NCBI GenBank assembly: GCA_900318395.1
Contig: ONKL01000015.1
Coordinates: 1 to 64,000 of the forward strand
Direction: 5' to 3'
Origin: an uncultured Prevotella sp.
Lineage (GTDB): Bacteria; Bacteroidota; Bacteroidia; Bacteroidales; Bacteroidaceae
Length of the DNA stretch: 64,000 bases
Under the pieces are notes generated by a model. It was not told the origin of the DNA and did not search any database. It saw only the letters and a list, made by a program, of their open reading frames with translations. The position numbers and the translations under genes are program-made. Shown piece by piece: positions 43,616 through 53,914 of this stretch; the first letter of the stretch is position 1, and each line of letters begins with the position of its first letter.

Positions 43616-43947
43616 CCTTATTTTAGTAAATAGGAAATGAGCAAACGTTTCCATAATTGAGACGAATAGTTTCCTCGCACAAAATTTGTTCTGTCCAGAA
43701 AAATCTTCAAGAATGTTCATAATACATTACGTCACACCATGAGCTCATGGCGAACATTGAACGTGGAAGTGTAGGCGTATTTGAAGGTTTTTTAACAAAA
43801 TGACAAAGCACATTATTATATTAATGGTAAACTAAAAAAAACAATTATTCAATAACTTTTTTTATCAAAAATTTGTTTATATAATTTTTTTTGTTTATAT
43901 TTGCAGCCAAATAATTCAATTTAATAATAACCAAATTTATAATTAAG
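43616..43947. other. Intergenic stretch before the VWA lipoprotein gene
   Basis: 332 AT-rich bases. Only the promoter at 43873-43903 stands out. No remnant of a gene was recognised. Confidence 0.5.
43873..43903 (+). promoter_or_regulatory. Promoter of the VWA lipoprotein gene
   Basis: TTG at 43873-43875, 20 bases, TATATTTG at 43896-43903 followed by C, 44 bases before the ATG. Confidence 0.75.
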
Positions 43948-45153
43948 ATGAAAACAACAACAATTACAAGAAAATTAATGTCTGGTGCATTTGCACTGAT
44001 GAGTGTTGTGTCAATGAGTTCGTGCCAAGGTTTGGTTGATGCTGTCCTAGGTCATGAAGACAATGCCTCAAGTGGTACCACTACTCCCACGACCGTACCA
44101 GGAATCCCCAGTGATGCCAGTGCGAAGCCGAACCCAACACTGCCAGGAAGTCCAAACACTACTATTCCAAATCCTGGTAGTGAGGTGGTAACTAAAAGTG
44201 GTCAAACCGTTGTTAATTTCAACTTGACTGGTATTTTGGATCCTACACAGGCTGGAGGTTGGCTTAAACTCTACGGAACAGGTTCTAATATTCAGAATGT
44301 TTGGATGTCGATTGATGGAAATGCAAAAGGTATTGCGGTTATTAACACAATCGATCAAAGTACAGTGACTTCTGCAGTTGATCTGGTTTTCCTTGTGGAT
44401 AATTCTGGAAGCATGAGTGAAGAAGCAAATGCAGTTGCAGACGGTATCATTGACTGGTCTAAAAAGCTCTCCAAAACACTTGACATGAGATTTGGATGCG
44501 TTGGCTATTGGGGACCAATTACAGGCGGTATAAACATGACAACTATAGACAAGTTTGTAGATTTCCTCAATTATAATAATTCTAAAGGAACTCGTAGGAC
44601 TGAACATTTTGCTGAGGACGGGACAGATTGGTCAACTTTAAAACCTGCCTATTCTCCAACGTCTTCCATGGATGAGAACGGAGTAGCTGCTCTTCGTCTC
44701 GCAGACGAGAACTTCAAATTCCGTTCAGGAGCTAATCGTGTATATGTAAACTTCACGGATGAGCCGATTTACCCACAAGGCGAGGCTAAATGGAGCACAG
44801 ATTATGTGAAGGAACCTGCAAATTGGCCTACCACAAAGGGTACAATTCATACTGTATTTAGTGATGAATATTATAAGAACTGGTCAGATGATCGTTGGAC
44901 TCCATTATATGAAGAAAAACCTTGGCTGCTTTCTGAATATACAGGAGGTACTACCAAGTTTGCCCCGTCTGATTTTTCTGGCGTAACTCTTGACGACCTA
45001 CCTATCACTGGTGCTCTGATGAATTCATACGTAATCAGTGTTACCAACGTAACAAGTCTTTTTGATGGTAAAGAACATATTGTTAAGATAACAATTCTGA
45101 ATGCTGACGGAAGTATCCGTGCAGAGAAAGAGTTTGCCATGATCTTTAAATAA
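43948..45153 (+). CDS. VWA-domain lipoprotein
   Basis: 401 residues. Lipobox SMSSC with Cys at 26, a Pro/Thr/Ser-rich linker (~42-78), then a von Willebrand A domain opening with VDLVFLVDNSGSMS: the MIDAS motif D151-x-S153-x-S155. Surface-exposed adhesin-like architecture, probably calcium- or magnesium-dependent binding. The C-terminal ~60 residues form a beta-domain (HIVKITILNADGSIRAEKEF). Follows lipoprotein R with its own promoter; common use with L/R on the surface is only a guess. Confidence 0.85.
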   Translation: MKTTTITRKLMSGAFALMSVVSMSSCQGLVDAVLGHEDNASSGTTTPTTVPGIPSDASAKPNPTLPGSPNTTIPNPGSEVVTKSGQTVVNFNLTGILDPTQAGGWLKLYGTGSNIQNVWMSIDGNAKGIAVINTIDQSTVTSAVDLVFLVDNSGSMSEEANAVADGIIDWSKKLSKTLDMRFGCVGYWGPITGGINMTTIDKFVDFLNYNNSKGTRRTEHFAEDGTDWSTLKPAYSPTSSMDENGVAALRLADENFKFRSGANRVYVNFTDEPIYPQGEAKWSTDYVKEPANWPTTKGTIHTVFSDEYYKNWSDDRWTPLYEEKPWLLSEYTGGTTKFAPSDFSGVTLDDLPITGALMNSYVISVTNVTSLFDGKEHIVKITILNADGSIRAEKEFAMIFK

Positions 45154-45178
45154 TAAGTGATATATCTTAACGGATTAA

Positions 45179-45216
45179 GAGGGTGCGTCAAAATTGACAC
45201 ACCCTCTTTCTCTTTT
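45179..45216 (+). terminator. Terminator after the VWA lipoprotein gene
   Basis: GAGGGTGCGTCA / TGACACACCCTC stem, 11 of 12 pairs, 4-base loop, T-rich tail. Between two convergent genes, so may serve both. Confidence 0.8.
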
Positions 45217-45241
45217 CCATTTCTCTATTCCTGATAGAAGA

Positions 45242-45715
45242 TTATTTCTTGAGTTCGTAGAGGACATTGAGCGTGGGGGTGTAGGTGTTCTTGAGGGTGA
45301 TGGTAACGAAACCGCTTTCGAGTTCGAACTTGGCGACTTTGTGATCATCCTTCAGCATGGGGCAATTGGGCCAGGCACCTGTTTCCTTCTCAAAGTCATC
45401 GCGCAACTTCTGCCACATCTGGCGCGTGCTGTCATTGGTGGACAACACCCAGTTCTCCTGCACAGCCTGAATCACGCCATCAGCCTGTCCCAGCAGCACA
45501 TGATACTTCTCCGCAGGATTCTTCAGCACCACTACCCTACCCGTCGAATCAGGAGCGGCAGCGGAATCGACGGCAAAACCACGCTGCGCCATCGAGTCGA
45601 TAAAGACGTTCAAAGGCAGCGATGTAGATAATCCACGATAGAGGAAATCCGGCTTTTCACTGTTGCAGGCACTCAGCGCCAAAAACGCCATAACGGCAAT
45701 AAATAACTTTTTCAT
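45242..45715 (-). CDS. Hypothetical lipoprotein
   Basis: 157 residues. Signal with lipobox ALSAC (Cys at 17), then a small alpha/beta domain with no recognised family. Divergent from the TonB receptor gene, sharing a 91-base intergenic region with a promoter on each strand. Confidence 0.7.
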   Translation of the reverse strand: MKKLFIAVMAFLALSACNSEKPDFLYRGLSTSLPLNVFIDSMAQRGFAVDSAAAPDSTGRVVVLKNPAEKYHVLLGQADGVIQAVQENWVLSTNDSTRQMWQKLRDDFEKETGAWPNCPMLKDDHKVAKFELESGFVTITLKNTYTPTLNVLYELKK

Positions 45716-45740
45716 ACTGACACAAATTAATAATTTGTTG

Positions 45741-45772
45741 CAAAATTACTAAAAAATATCCATTAACTCCAA
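45741..45772 (-). promoter_or_regulatory. Promoter of the 45715 lipoprotein gene
   Basis: On the minus strand TTG (45770-45772), 21 bases, TAATTTTG (45741-45748). Confidence 0.65.
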
Positions 45773-45791
45773 GCATTTCTTAATATTTTTG

Positions 45792-45799
45792 TAACTTTG
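45792..45799 (+). promoter_or_regulatory. -7 box of the TonB receptor gene
   Basis: TAACTTTG followed by C, 7 bases before the ATG at 45807, implying a leaderless mRNA. No TTG at the consensus distance. Confidence 0.55.
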
Positions 45800-45806
45800 C
45801 GGCCAA

Positions 45807-47861
45807 ATGTCGATATTCAACATATTACTTACAGCACTGACCATAGTGCCAACGAACGAGGTAGACACCATCCAGACAGAGCGTCTGGACGAGGTTGTCG
45901 TCGTCTCGAATTCAGCCCGTCAACGCATCCAAGGGGTGCAGACTGGTGCAGAACAACTGAAACTGAAGGAGCTGACAGCCTCGCCACAACTCTTTGGCGA
46001 GCGTGACATCATGCGATCACTGCAGCTCCTCGCAGGTGTAAAGGCGGAGAGCGACGCTTCGAGCGGATTCCAGGTAAGAGGTGGTACCTCTGCACAGAAC
46101 CAGATACTACTCGACGGCACACCCGTCTATAACGCTGGCCATCTGGGCGGACTCTTCTCTGCCTTCAATGATGATGCCCTCGCAGCAGCCACCTTATATA
46201 AAGGATTATTGCCTGCACAATACGGCAGTGCCTCATCGGCAGTGCTCGACATCATTGGCAAGACTGGCAATAAGAGCGAGTATCACGGAGGGGCCTCTAT
46301 CGGAATCCTTGCGGCAAAGGCCACTTTCGAAGGTCCTATCGTGAAAGACAAGGCTGCCTTCCTCATCACAGCGCGCCGCTCGTATATGGACTGGATCCTG
46401 AAAATGTCGAAGGACTTCAGTGGCAACACCCTCTATTTCTACGATGTGAACGCGAAAGTAGACTGGACCATCAACAGCAAGAACCAACTCTTCCTGACCT
46501 TCTTCTCAGGCAAGGACGAAACAGGACTTGAAAAGATGGTAGACCTGAAGTGGAACAACCTCTCAGCCAGTCTGAAGTGGCTGCACTACTTCAACGACAA
46601 CAGCTACTCACAGTCGAACATCTACTATAGCGGCTACGGCACAGACAACGGTACTGACTTGCTGGGTATGAACCTGTGGTTTGCAGGGCATATCCGTCAG
46701 ACAGGTTTTAAACAGGACCTGCACTTGGGATTGGGCAACTATAAGATTGACGCAGGACTGCAGACAGCCCTGATGAACGTGAAATCGGCAGAGTGGAAAA
46801 AGGTGACGCTAGAGGAAAAGGAACAGCGCAAGGCCTGGGACAATGCCATCTGGGCAAATCTCGTATTCCCTCTGAACAAGAACATACACGTCTCCGCTGG
46901 TCTGAGACTGACGGCCTTCATGCCCCTCGGAGGCTCGCTCTACTACGACATCGACCCCAATGGTGATATCGAGTGGTATCACAACTATCCCAAGAACAGA
47001 ATCGTGAAGACGTATCTGAACCTGGAGCCTCGCCTGAGTCTGAACTGGCAGACCTCAGACCTCACCTCTATTAAAATAGGATACACGCGTACCTCTCAGA
47101 ATGTGCATGCCCTGCGCAATCAGAGCACCTCAACTCCCTTCGACCGTTACACCATGAGCAGTAACATCATTGAGCCCGAGGTGGCAGACCAGGTGAGCGG
47201 CGGATTCTTCCTGATGACTCCCACACAGATGTACGACTTCTCGATTGAAGGCTACTACCGCCATATCAACAATGCCCTCGACTATCGCGACGGCAAGACT
47301 TTCAGCAGTGAGATCGAGATTGAACGCCTGATCCTGCCTGGTGAGGGAAAAGGCTACGGCGTGGAGTTGTCTGCAAGGAAGAACGGCGGCAAGCTGACAG
47401 GATGGATGAACTACACCCTCTCATGGTCGAAGACGAGAATCGACGGGGTGAATGGTGGCAATTGGTATAACGCCAACAACGACCGTCGCCATGATATCAA
47501 CATCGTCGCCATGTATAAACTGACTAAGCGCTGGACCCTGAGTGCCGCCTGGGTGTTTAATACAGGACAAGCCTTCACAGCCCCCAGCGGCAAATATCAG
47601 ATAGAAGGCAACTGGATATTCTACTACACAGAGCGTAACGGCTATCGTGCACCAGACTATCACCACCTGGATATCGGAGCCGTATGGAAGAAGCAGAACA
47701 AGCGCACGACGATTGAGTGGGCATTCAGCATCTACAACCTGTATAACCACTACAACCCCTACCTCATCAACTTCGAGGACCGCTCGAAATCAGGTACTTC
47801 CGCTGTGCAGTATTCGCTCTTCGGCATCGTACCGTCAGTAGCATTTAACATCAAATTCTGA
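45807..47861 (+). CDS. TonB-dependent receptor with plug domain
   Basis: 684 residues. Short hydrophobic N-terminus (signal), TonB-box-like DEVVVVSNSA near residue 28, plug domain (FQVRGGTSAQNQILLDGTPVYNAGHLGGLFSAFN), then a 22-strand-like barrel ending in phenylalanine (AFNIKF), the outer-membrane assembly signal. It lacks the N-terminal carboxypeptidase-like domain of SusC proteins. The DUF4249 lipoprotein gene follows after 6 bases, the usual pair. Substrate unknown. Confidence 0.88.
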   Translation: MSIFNILLTALTIVPTNEVDTIQTERLDEVVVVSNSARQRIQGVQTGAEQLKLKELTASPQLFGERDIMRSLQLLAGVKAESDASSGFQVRGGTSAQNQILLDGTPVYNAGHLGGLFSAFNDDALAAATLYKGLLPAQYGSASSAVLDIIGKTGNKSEYHGGASIGILAAKATFEGPIVKDKAAFLITARRSYMDWILKMSKDFSGNTLYFYDVNAKVDWTINSKNQLFLTFFSGKDETGLEKMVDLKWNNLSASLKWLHYFNDNSYSQSNIYYSGYGTDNGTDLLGMNLWFAGHIRQTGFKQDLHLGLGNYKIDAGLQTALMNVKSAEWKKVTLEEKEQRKAWDNAIWANLVFPLNKNIHVSAGLRLTAFMPLGGSLYYDIDPNGDIEWYHNYPKNRIVKTYLNLEPRLSLNWQTSDLTSIKIGYTRTSQNVHALRNQSTSTPFDRYTMSSNIIEPEVADQVSGGFFLMTPTQMYDFSIEGYYRHINNALDYRDGKTFSSEIEIERLILPGEGKGYGVELSARKNGGKLTGWMNYTLSWSKTRIDGVNGGNWYNANNDRRHDINIVAMYKLTKRWTLSAAWVFNTGQAFTAPSGKYQIEGNWIFYYTERNGYRAPDYHHLDIGAVWKKQNKRTTIEWAFSIYNLYNHYNPYLINFEDRSKSGTSAVQYSLFGIVPSVAFNIKF

Positions 47862-47867
47862 AAAGGC

Positions 47868-48662
47868 ATGAAAGCAAAGCTATACACCCTGCTGCTCATC
47901 GGTATGACTCTCTGCAGCTGCGAGAAGAATATCGATATCGATTTCCACAGTGTCGTGCCCCTCTACTATGTGGAAGGCTGGATTACGCCCTATGAGACGA
48001 TCGTCCGTGTCAGTCAGACCAAGAACATGTCGGACACCACATCTGTCTGTGGCATCGACAATGCCATCGTTACCATCACAGACGATGAGGGAAATACATT
48101 CAATGTACCATATTCAGAAAGAGACTACTACATGTCTGACGAACATGGAGAAGTGGGCAAGACCTATCGTCTGGACGTCACCGTAGACGGCCATCACTTC
48201 TCATCTACCTCGAAGATGTACAGGATGGCCAGCATCAACACGTTCCGTCTGATCTGGAAGAACATGCTCTCAGAGCGTTACATCTTTGGAGATATCAGGA
48301 TTCAGGATTTCCCCAATGAGATCAACTACTATTATATCCACATCTACCGCAATGGTATCCCCTACCGCTCTGCTGTGCTGAAGGATGACACAAACCCTGG
48401 AGGAGAACTGCAGCAGCTCTTCGCCTTCAACAAGGAGGGAAGTACCGATCAAGACAGACTGAGAGAAGGAGATGAACTGGAGGCCGAGGTAAGAACCATC
48501 GATGAACGGTCGTATGAATATCTCTACTCACTCCTGCTGATGGACAATACAGGAACCAATCCAATAGAAAACTTTACTGGAGGATGTCTGGGGTATTTCA
48601 GTGCTTTCAGTGGTGTTGGACGAGGTATCGAATTCCGTACAGAATATGTAGAAGAGGAGTGA
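47868..48662 (+). CDS. DUF4249 lipoprotein
   Basis: 264 residues. Lipobox TLCSC (Cys at 19) followed by EKNIDIDFHSVVPLYYVEGWITPYETIVRVSQTKNM, the DUF4249 start. The domain has immunoglobulin-like beta structure and in Bacteroidetes is almost always encoded with a TonB receptor; it likely forms the extracellular lid or accessory of that receptor. Confidence 0.87.
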   Translation: MKAKLYTLLLIGMTLCSCEKNIDIDFHSVVPLYYVEGWITPYETIVRVSQTKNMSDTTSVCGIDNAIVTITDDEGNTFNVPYSERDYYMSDEHGEVGKTYRLDVTVDGHHFSSTSKMYRMASINTFRLIWKNMLSERYIFGDIRIQDFPNEINYYYIHIYRNGIPYRSAVLKDDTNPGGELQQLFAFNKEGSTDQDRLREGDELEAEVRTIDERSYEYLYSLLLMDNTGTNPIENFTGGCLGYFSAFSGVGRGIEFRTEYVEEE

Positions 48663-48671
48663 TGAACAGAA

Positions 48672-49160
48672 TCACTCCTCTTTTCTTAATGTCATCTGAA
48701 CACGGAGACCACTGGCTAACTCTTCTGCTTCGTAACTGATAACGAGTGTAGTCTCTGAGAACGAACGGACCAAAGCAAGAATAGCGCCACGCTGTCCGTC
48801 CTCATTGGTGAAATCCATCTTCAGGTTGCTATTGTCGCACTTATACTCGCCTGTGAAGATGGTCTCGCCAAGTTTTCCAAGAACAACGAACGAACCTGTA
48901 CGGATCATGCCGTTATAGGTGCCATCGTCATAGAAGATAAACTTATCGTAAGAGAATCTTTCAGGTGTCCAGCCTGGATCATCAGGATTCTCAGGTTCTG
49001 GAGCACCCTCGATGACGACATCGCCAGGTCCCCAGCCTCTTTGCCAGGTTCCGACAATGTATTCTCCAAGGCGCTGGCCATCGTCGTCGCCGACGCCACA
49101 GGATGACAGTAAAAGAAGAAGAAGGCCAGCAAGGCCAGCCTTCCCCAGTAACTTAACCAT
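48672..49160 (-). CDS. Hypothetical lipoprotein downstream of asd
   Basis: 162 residues from the ATG at 49160 (alternative at 49175, which overlaps the asd stop by 11 bases and adds MLSSN). Signal with LLLLSSC lipobox, then a lipocalin-like small beta domain (YIVGTWQRGW...FIFYDDGTYNGMI...GEYKC...) seen in many Bacteroidetes lipoproteins. Coupled to asd by position. Function unknown. Confidence 0.75.
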   Translation of the reverse strand: MVKLLGKAGLAGLLLLLLSSCGVGDDDGQRLGEYIVGTWQRGWGPGDVVIEGAPEPENPDDPGWTPERFSYDKFIFYDDGTYNGMIRTGSFVVLGKLGETIFTGEYKCDNSNLKMDFTNEDGQRGAILALVRSFSETTLVISYEAEELASGLRVQMTLRKEE

Positions 49161-49164
49161 ATTA

Positions 49165-50178
49165 CTACTTAACATTTCCTACTTTTACCAAGTACTCTGC
49201 AATCTGCACAGCATTCAGGGCTGCACCCTTACGGATCTGGTCGCCAGAGAGCCAGAATGTCAGACCATTCTCATCGCTCAGATCCTTACGGATACGACCT
49301 ACATAGACATCATCCTTACCAGCCGTCTCGAGGGGCATGGGATAAGTCAGAGTAGCAGGATCGTCCTTCAGTGTACAACCAGGAGCTGCGGCAATCGCCT
49401 TCTGAGCCTCCTCTACGCTGATAGGTTTCTCCGTCTCAATCCACACAGACTCAGAGTGAGAGCGCAATGAGCTGACACGTACACACATAGCCGAACACTT
49501 GGCATCGGTATGCATGATCTTACGAGTCTCATTGAACATCTTCATCTCCTCCTTCGTGTAGCCATTAGGCTGGAACACGTCGATCTGGGGAATCACATTG
49601 TAAGCCAACTGGTGGGCAAACTTCTTGATGGTCTTGACCTCTCCCTCTTCAACCATCTCCTTATACTGCTGCTGGAGCTCGGCCATTGCGGCTGCACCTG
49701 CGCCAGAAGCGCTCTGATAAGAGGCCACATGGATACGCTTGATATGAGAGATATTCTCCAGCGGCTGGAGAACTACGACCATCATAATCGTGGTACAGTT
49801 AGGGTTGGCAATAATACCACGAGGACGGTTCAGGGCATCCTCAGCATTGCACTCAGGCACTACGAGGGGCACATCGTCGTCCATACGGAAAGCACTAGAG
49901 TTATCGATCATCACGGCACCATACTTCGTGATGGTCTCGGCAAACTCCTTAGAGGTACCTGCACCAGCACTGGTGAAGGCGATATCTACATCCTTGAAGT
50001 CATCGTTATGCTGAAGCAACTTCACTTCTATCTCCTTTCCCTTGAAAGTGTATTTACGGCCAGCGCTACGCTCTGAGCCAAACAATACCAGTTCGTCCAT
50101 GGGGAAATCTCTCTCGGCGAGAATGCGCAGGAACTCCTGTCCTACGGCGCCACTCGCTCCAACAATTGCTACTTTCAT
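49165..50178 (-). CDS. asd: Aspartate-semialdehyde dehydrogenase
   Basis: 337 residues. NADP-binding GASGAVGQ (7-14), catalytic Cys128 in NPNCTT, substrate-binding [10 protein letters not shown] and R/H residues in the C-terminal half. Reduces aspartyl-phosphate to aspartate semialdehyde for lysine, threonine and methionine synthesis and for diaminopimelate. Normal length. Confidence 0.95.
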   Translation of the reverse strand: MKVAIVGASGAVGQEFLRILAERDFPMDELVLFGSERSAGRKYTFKGKEIEVKLLQHNDDFKDVDIAFTSAGAGTSKEFAETITKYGAVMIDNSSAFRMDDDVPLVVPECNAEDALNRPRGIIANPNCTTIMMVVVLQPLENISHIKRIHVASYQSASGAGAAAMAELQQQYKEMVEEGEVKTIKKFAHQLAYNVIPQIDVFQPNGYTKEEMKMFNETRKIMHTDAKCSAMCVRVSSLRSHSESVWIETEKPISVEEAQKAIAAAPGCTLKDDPATLTYPMPLETAGKDDVYVGRIRKDLSDENGLTFWLSGDQIRKGAALNAVQIAEYLVKVGNVK

Positions 50179-50213
50179 CTTGCCTAATCGTTTAAATGGT
50201 TACAATTTGGCTG

Positions 50214-50244
50214 CAAAGGTACGATTTAGTGAGCAAAAAACCAA
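50214..50244 (-). promoter_or_regulatory. Promoter of asd
   Basis: On the minus strand TTG (50242-50244), 20 bases, TACCTTTG (50214-50221). Divergent from the antiporter promoter. Confidence 0.7.
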
Positions 50245-50264
50245 ATTTATACGAAAAAAATGCC

Positions 50265-50272
50265 TACCTTTG
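50265..50272 (+). promoter_or_regulatory. -7 box of the antiporter operon
   Basis: TACCTTTG at 50265-50272, 8 bases before the ATG at 50281. It lies downstream of an in-frame ATG at 50260, which therefore cannot start the protein. Confidence 0.65.
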
Positions 50273-50280
50273 TAGCCGAA

Positions 50281-52431
50281 ATGACATTATTAACATCATA
50301 TTTTCCGATTACAGACCCCACATTTGTCTTTTTTGTGGTGCTGATGATTATCCTGTTTGCCCCTATCGTGATGAGTAAGCTGCGTATTCCGCATATCATC
50401 GGGATGGTGCTGGCAGGTATCATAATCGGGCAATATGGCTTTCATATCCTGGAGCGCGACAACTCGTTTGAACTATTCGGACGTGTAGGTCTTTACTATA
50501 TCATGTTCCTGGCAGGACTGGAGATGGACATGGAGGGCGTGAAGAAAAACTCCAGAAGATTTGTCATCTTCGGACTGCTTACCTGTCTGGTGCCCCTGTT
50601 CCTGACCTACATCATGGCCATCACCACTCTCCACTATTCGCCAGCAGCCTCATTCTTACTGGGATGCATCATGGCCTCAAACACCCTGATAGCCTACCCC
50701 ATCATTGGGCGCTACGGTCTGCAGCGCCATCAGAGCGTGACTCTCAGCGTGGGTTCTTCGATGATATCTCTGTTCCTCGCCCTGGTGATGCTCGCAGCTA
50801 TATCGGGCTCGTTCAGCAAAAACAGCAACTGGCTGTTCTGGATTCTGTTCGTCATCAAGTTCGCAGCTTTCTGTGTGGGCAGTGTCATTCTGATTCCTAA
50901 GATGACGCGCTACTTCCTGCGTCGTTACAGCGATGCCGTGATGCAGTATATCTTCGTGCTGGGTATCATGTTCTTGAGTGCAGCCCTGTCGTCAGTTATC
51001 GGTATCGAGGGTGTCTTCGGCGCTTTCTTCTCCGGTTTGATACTGAACAGGTACATCCCCCACGTATCGCCCCTGATGAATCGCATCGAGTTTATCGGCA
51101 ATGCACTGTTCATCCCCTATTTCCTGATTGGTGTGGGTATGCTGATCAATGTCAGGATTCTGTTCTCAAGTGCCCATATACTGTGGATCGTGATTCTCAT
51201 CGTCTTCATCGGAACCTTCGGAAAAGCCTTGGCAGCTTATATCTCCAGCCTGTTGTTCAGACTGCCGAAGGCTGATGGGCACATGATGTTTGGCTTGACC
51301 TCAGCCCATGCTGCAGGTGCTATCGCGATGGTGATGGTGGGAATGAGACTCGAGGTGGCACCAGGCGAATACCTCGTGAGCGACGATATGCTCAACGGTG
51401 TGATTATGATGATCCTCTTCACTTGTGTGATCAGTACGCTGATGACGGAACATGCCTCGCAACAGATCATCATCCAGGAGAAGAGTCACCTGACGGCAGA
51501 GACACCCAAGGATGACGACGAGAAGATCCTGCTCTGCGTGAAGTATCCTGAGATCGCCCCACACCTGCTCTATCTCGCCATGCTGATGCGTAACCAGCGC
51601 CTGGGCAGAGATCTCGTAGCGCTGAATGTGGTGTATGACGACGAGAACAGCAATGCCGCCAGAGAACAGGGCATCAGGCTTCTGGAGAAACTCCAACAGA
51701 CGGCAAGTGCTTCAGAGGTAAAAGTACAGACACAGGTGCGTCTCGCCACGAATATCGCTAATGGCATCAAACATGCTTTCCGCGAATTTGCCTGCTCTGA
51801 GATCGTGATGGGTATGCACGTCCATACTGACATCAACCCCAGATTCTGGGGAGAGTTTATCCAGAGTCTTTACAATGGCCTGAACCGCCAGATTATGTTG
51901 ACGCGTTTTGTACAGCCGATGTCGACACTGCGCCGTATTCAGGTGGCAGTACCCTCAAGGGCAGAGTTTGAACCAGGTTTCCACCGCTGGCTGGAGCGCT
52001 TGAGTCGTCTCGCTGGAGAGTTGGATTGTCGTATACAATTCCATGGTCGCAGTGAGTCGCTGGTACTGATAGCCCAGTATGTAAACAATCGTCATTCCAA
52101 CGTCAGAGCTGAATATACGCCTATGGAGCATTGGAATGAGTTGCCGAAACTGGCTGCAGGCATCGCTGAGGATCATCTGTTTGTCGTTGTCACAGCCCGT
52201 AAGGGTACCATCTCTTATAAGAATGCCTTGGAGCGACTGCCAGACGAACTGCAGAAGCACTTCTCAGGCAAGAACCTGATGATTATCTTCCCTGATCAGT
52301 TTGGTAACACGAAGGATGAGCGCATGAGCTTCACTGAGGCCCAGCACCATGAGGAGAAGAGTATCTATGACACGATCCTTCGTTGGATTCACGAAAGGAA
52401 AAATGAGAATTTGAAAAAAATGAAGTTATGA
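50281..52431 (+). CDS. Cation:proton antiporter (CPA2) with C-terminal stress-protein-like domain
   Basis: 716 residues from the ATG at 50281. Residues ~15-400 form 12-13 membrane helices of the Na+/H+ exchanger fold ([57 protein letters not shown]). The C-terminal ~300 residues are soluble and resemble two universal-stress-protein modules ([21 protein letters not shown]). Probably Na+ or K+ efflux and pH homeostasis. First gene of a three-gene operon; lolD overlaps its stop by 4 bases. Confidence 0.87.
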   Translation: MTLLTSYFPITDPTFVFFVVLMIILFAPIVMSKLRIPHIIGMVLAGIIIGQYGFHILERDNSFELFGRVGLYYIMFLAGLEMDMEGVKKNSRRFVIFGLLTCLVPLFLTYIMAITTLHYSPAASFLLGCIMASNTLIAYPIIGRYGLQRHQSVTLSVGSSMISLFLALVMLAAISGSFSKNSNWLFWILFVIKFAAFCVGSVILIPKMTRYFLRRYSDAVMQYIFVLGIMFLSAALSSVIGIEGVFGAFFSGLILNRYIPHVSPLMNRIEFIGNALFIPYFLIGVGMLINVRILFSSAHILWIVILIVFIGTFGKALAAYISSLLFRLPKADGHMMFGLTSAHAAGAIAMVMVGMRLEVAPGEYLVSDDMLNGVIMMILFTCVISTLMTEHASQQIIIQEKSHLTAETPKDDDEKILLCVKYPEIAPHLLYLAMLMRNQRLGRDLVALNVVYDDENSNAAREQGIRLLEKLQQTASASEVKVQTQVRLATNIANGIKHAFREFACSEIVMGMHVHTDINPRFWGEFIQSLYNGLNRQIMLTRFVQPMSTLRRIQVAVPSRAEFEPGFHRWLERLSRLAGELDCRIQFHGRSESLVLIAQYVNNRHSNVRAEYTPMEHWNELPKLAAGIAEDHLFVVVTARKGTISYKNALERLPDELQKHFSGKNLMIIFPDQFGNTKDERMSFTEAQHHEEKSIYDTILRWIHERKNENLKKMKL

Positions 52432-53120
52432 TTGACGTTAAGAATATCATCAAGAGCTTCGGCTCACTGCAAGTACTGAAAGGCATCGACCTCCATATCG
52501 ATAAAGGCGAGGTGGTGAGTATCGTGGGGCCCAGTGGCGCTGGCAAGACCACACTGCTGCAGATTATCGGCACGCTGGATCGCCCAGACAGCGGACAAGT
52601 CATTGTAGACGGCATTAACACGAGCAAGCTCTCCACCAAGAAACTGGCAGACTTCCGCAATCAGCACTTGGGGTTCGTGTTCCAGTTCCATCAGCTGCTG
52701 CCTGAGTTTACAGCCATAGAGAACATCATGATCCCCGCGTATATCGCTGGTGTATCGCAAAAACAAGCCAAATCACGAGCCAAGGAGCTATTGGACTTCA
52801 TGGGACTCGCAGACCGAGCTACTCATAAACCCAATGAACTATCGGGAGGCGAGAAACAACGCGTAGCTGTGGCACGTGCACTGGTGAACAACCCTGCCGT
52901 CATCCTCGCTGACGAGCCTTCTGGTTCTCTCGACACGAAAAACAAGGAAGAGCTTCACCAACTGTTTTTCGATCTGCGTGACAAGTTCGGACAGACCTTC
53001 GTCATTGTGACGCATGATGAAAACCTAGCAGCCATCACAGATCGTACCATCCATTTAAAAGACGGAATTATATGCTCAAACTCGGAGATTACAACACCCT
53101 CAGAATCGTTAAGTCTGTAG
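52428..53120 (+). CDS. lolD: ABC transporter ATP-binding protein, LolD/MacB-like
   Basis: 230 residues. Walker A GPSGAGKT (~33-40), Q-loop [13 protein letters not shown], signature [15 protein letters not shown], Walker B VILADEP and H-loop VTHD. The sequence matches LolD, the ATPase of the lipoprotein release complex; the membrane partner is not in this window. Overlaps the antiporter by 4 bases and cvfB by 49 bases; the last ~15 residues ([15 protein letters not shown]) lie in that overlap and look non-conserved. Confidence 0.88.
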   Translation: MIDVKNIIKSFGSLQVLKGIDLHIDKGEVVSIVGPSGAGKTTLLQIIGTLDRPDSGQVIVDGINTSKLSTKKLADFRNQHLGFVFQFHQLLPEFTAIENIMIPAYIAGVSQKQAKSRAKELLDFMGLADRATHKPNELSGGEKQRVAVARALVNNPAVILADEPSGSLDTKNKEELHQLFFDLRDKFGQTFVIVTHDENLAAITDRTIHLKDGIICSNSEITTPSESLSL

Positions 53121-53914
53121 ATTTCGGACTTTATCTCGACGGCGGTGAGGAAGGTGAGATCCTGCTTCCCCAGCGCTATGTGACTAAAGACATGCACATC
53201 GGGGATGACATCGAAGTGTTCATCTATCTGGATCAGGAAGAGCGCCCTGTGGCAACCACCGAACATCCATACGCCAAGGTGGGTGAATTTGCGTGTTTGG
53301 AGGTGGCATGGGTAAACCAATATGGCGCCTTCCTGAAATGGGGACTGATGAAAGACCTCTTCTGTCCGTTCCGCGAACAGAAACAGCGAATGACACAAGG
53401 CCAGCACCATATTATATATATAAAGGTGGACGAGGACAGTTACCGATTGATGGCAACAGCAAAGGTGGAGAAACAGCTCCTTATCCCAACTGCTGAAGAC
53501 CTGCCATCACTCACCCATGGTACTGCTGTAGATGTGCTTGTATGGCAAAAGACCGATTTGGGTTTCAAGGTCATCATCAACAACAAGTTCCAGGGACAGA
53601 TCTACGATAATCAGATTTTCCAGCCGCTACATAGTGGAGACCGTCTGACGGCCTATATAGATCATGTACGTCAGGATGGAAAGATTGACCTGACACTCCA
53701 GCAGACAGGACGCCAGCACACCCTCGACTTCGCAGAAGTGCTGCTGCGCTATCTTTATGAGAACGACGGGCATTGTAATCTTGGCGACAAATCGCCTGCA
53801 GAACTCATCTACGACCGTTTCCAAGTCTCGAAGAAAGCCTACAAAAAAGCCATCGGTGATCTCTATCGCCGACGGCTGATTACTATTTCTGACGAAGGAA
53901 TAAACCTCGTTTAA
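53072..53914 (+). CDS. cvfB: S1-like RNA-binding protein CvfB
   Basis: 280 residues. Three S1-type OB folds ([57 protein letters not shown]) and a C-terminal winged helix ([23 protein letters not shown]). CvfB-like proteins bind RNA and affect virulence gene expression in Staphylococcus. Starts inside lolD (49-base overlap) and ends with a 4-base convergent overlap with the next gene. Confidence 0.9.
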   Translation: MLKLGDYNTLRIVKSVDFGLYLDGGEEGEILLPQRYVTKDMHIGDDIEVFIYLDQEERPVATTEHPYAKVGEFACLEVAWVNQYGAFLKWGLMKDLFCPFREQKQRMTQGQHHIIYIKVDEDSYRLMATAKVEKQLLIPTAEDLPSLTHGTAVDVLVWQKTDLGFKVIINNKFQGQIYDNQIFQPLHSGDRLTAYIDHVRQDGKIDLTLQQTGRQHTLDFAEVLLRYLYENDGHCNLGDKSPAELIYDRFQVSKKAYKKAIGDLYRRRLITISDEGINLV

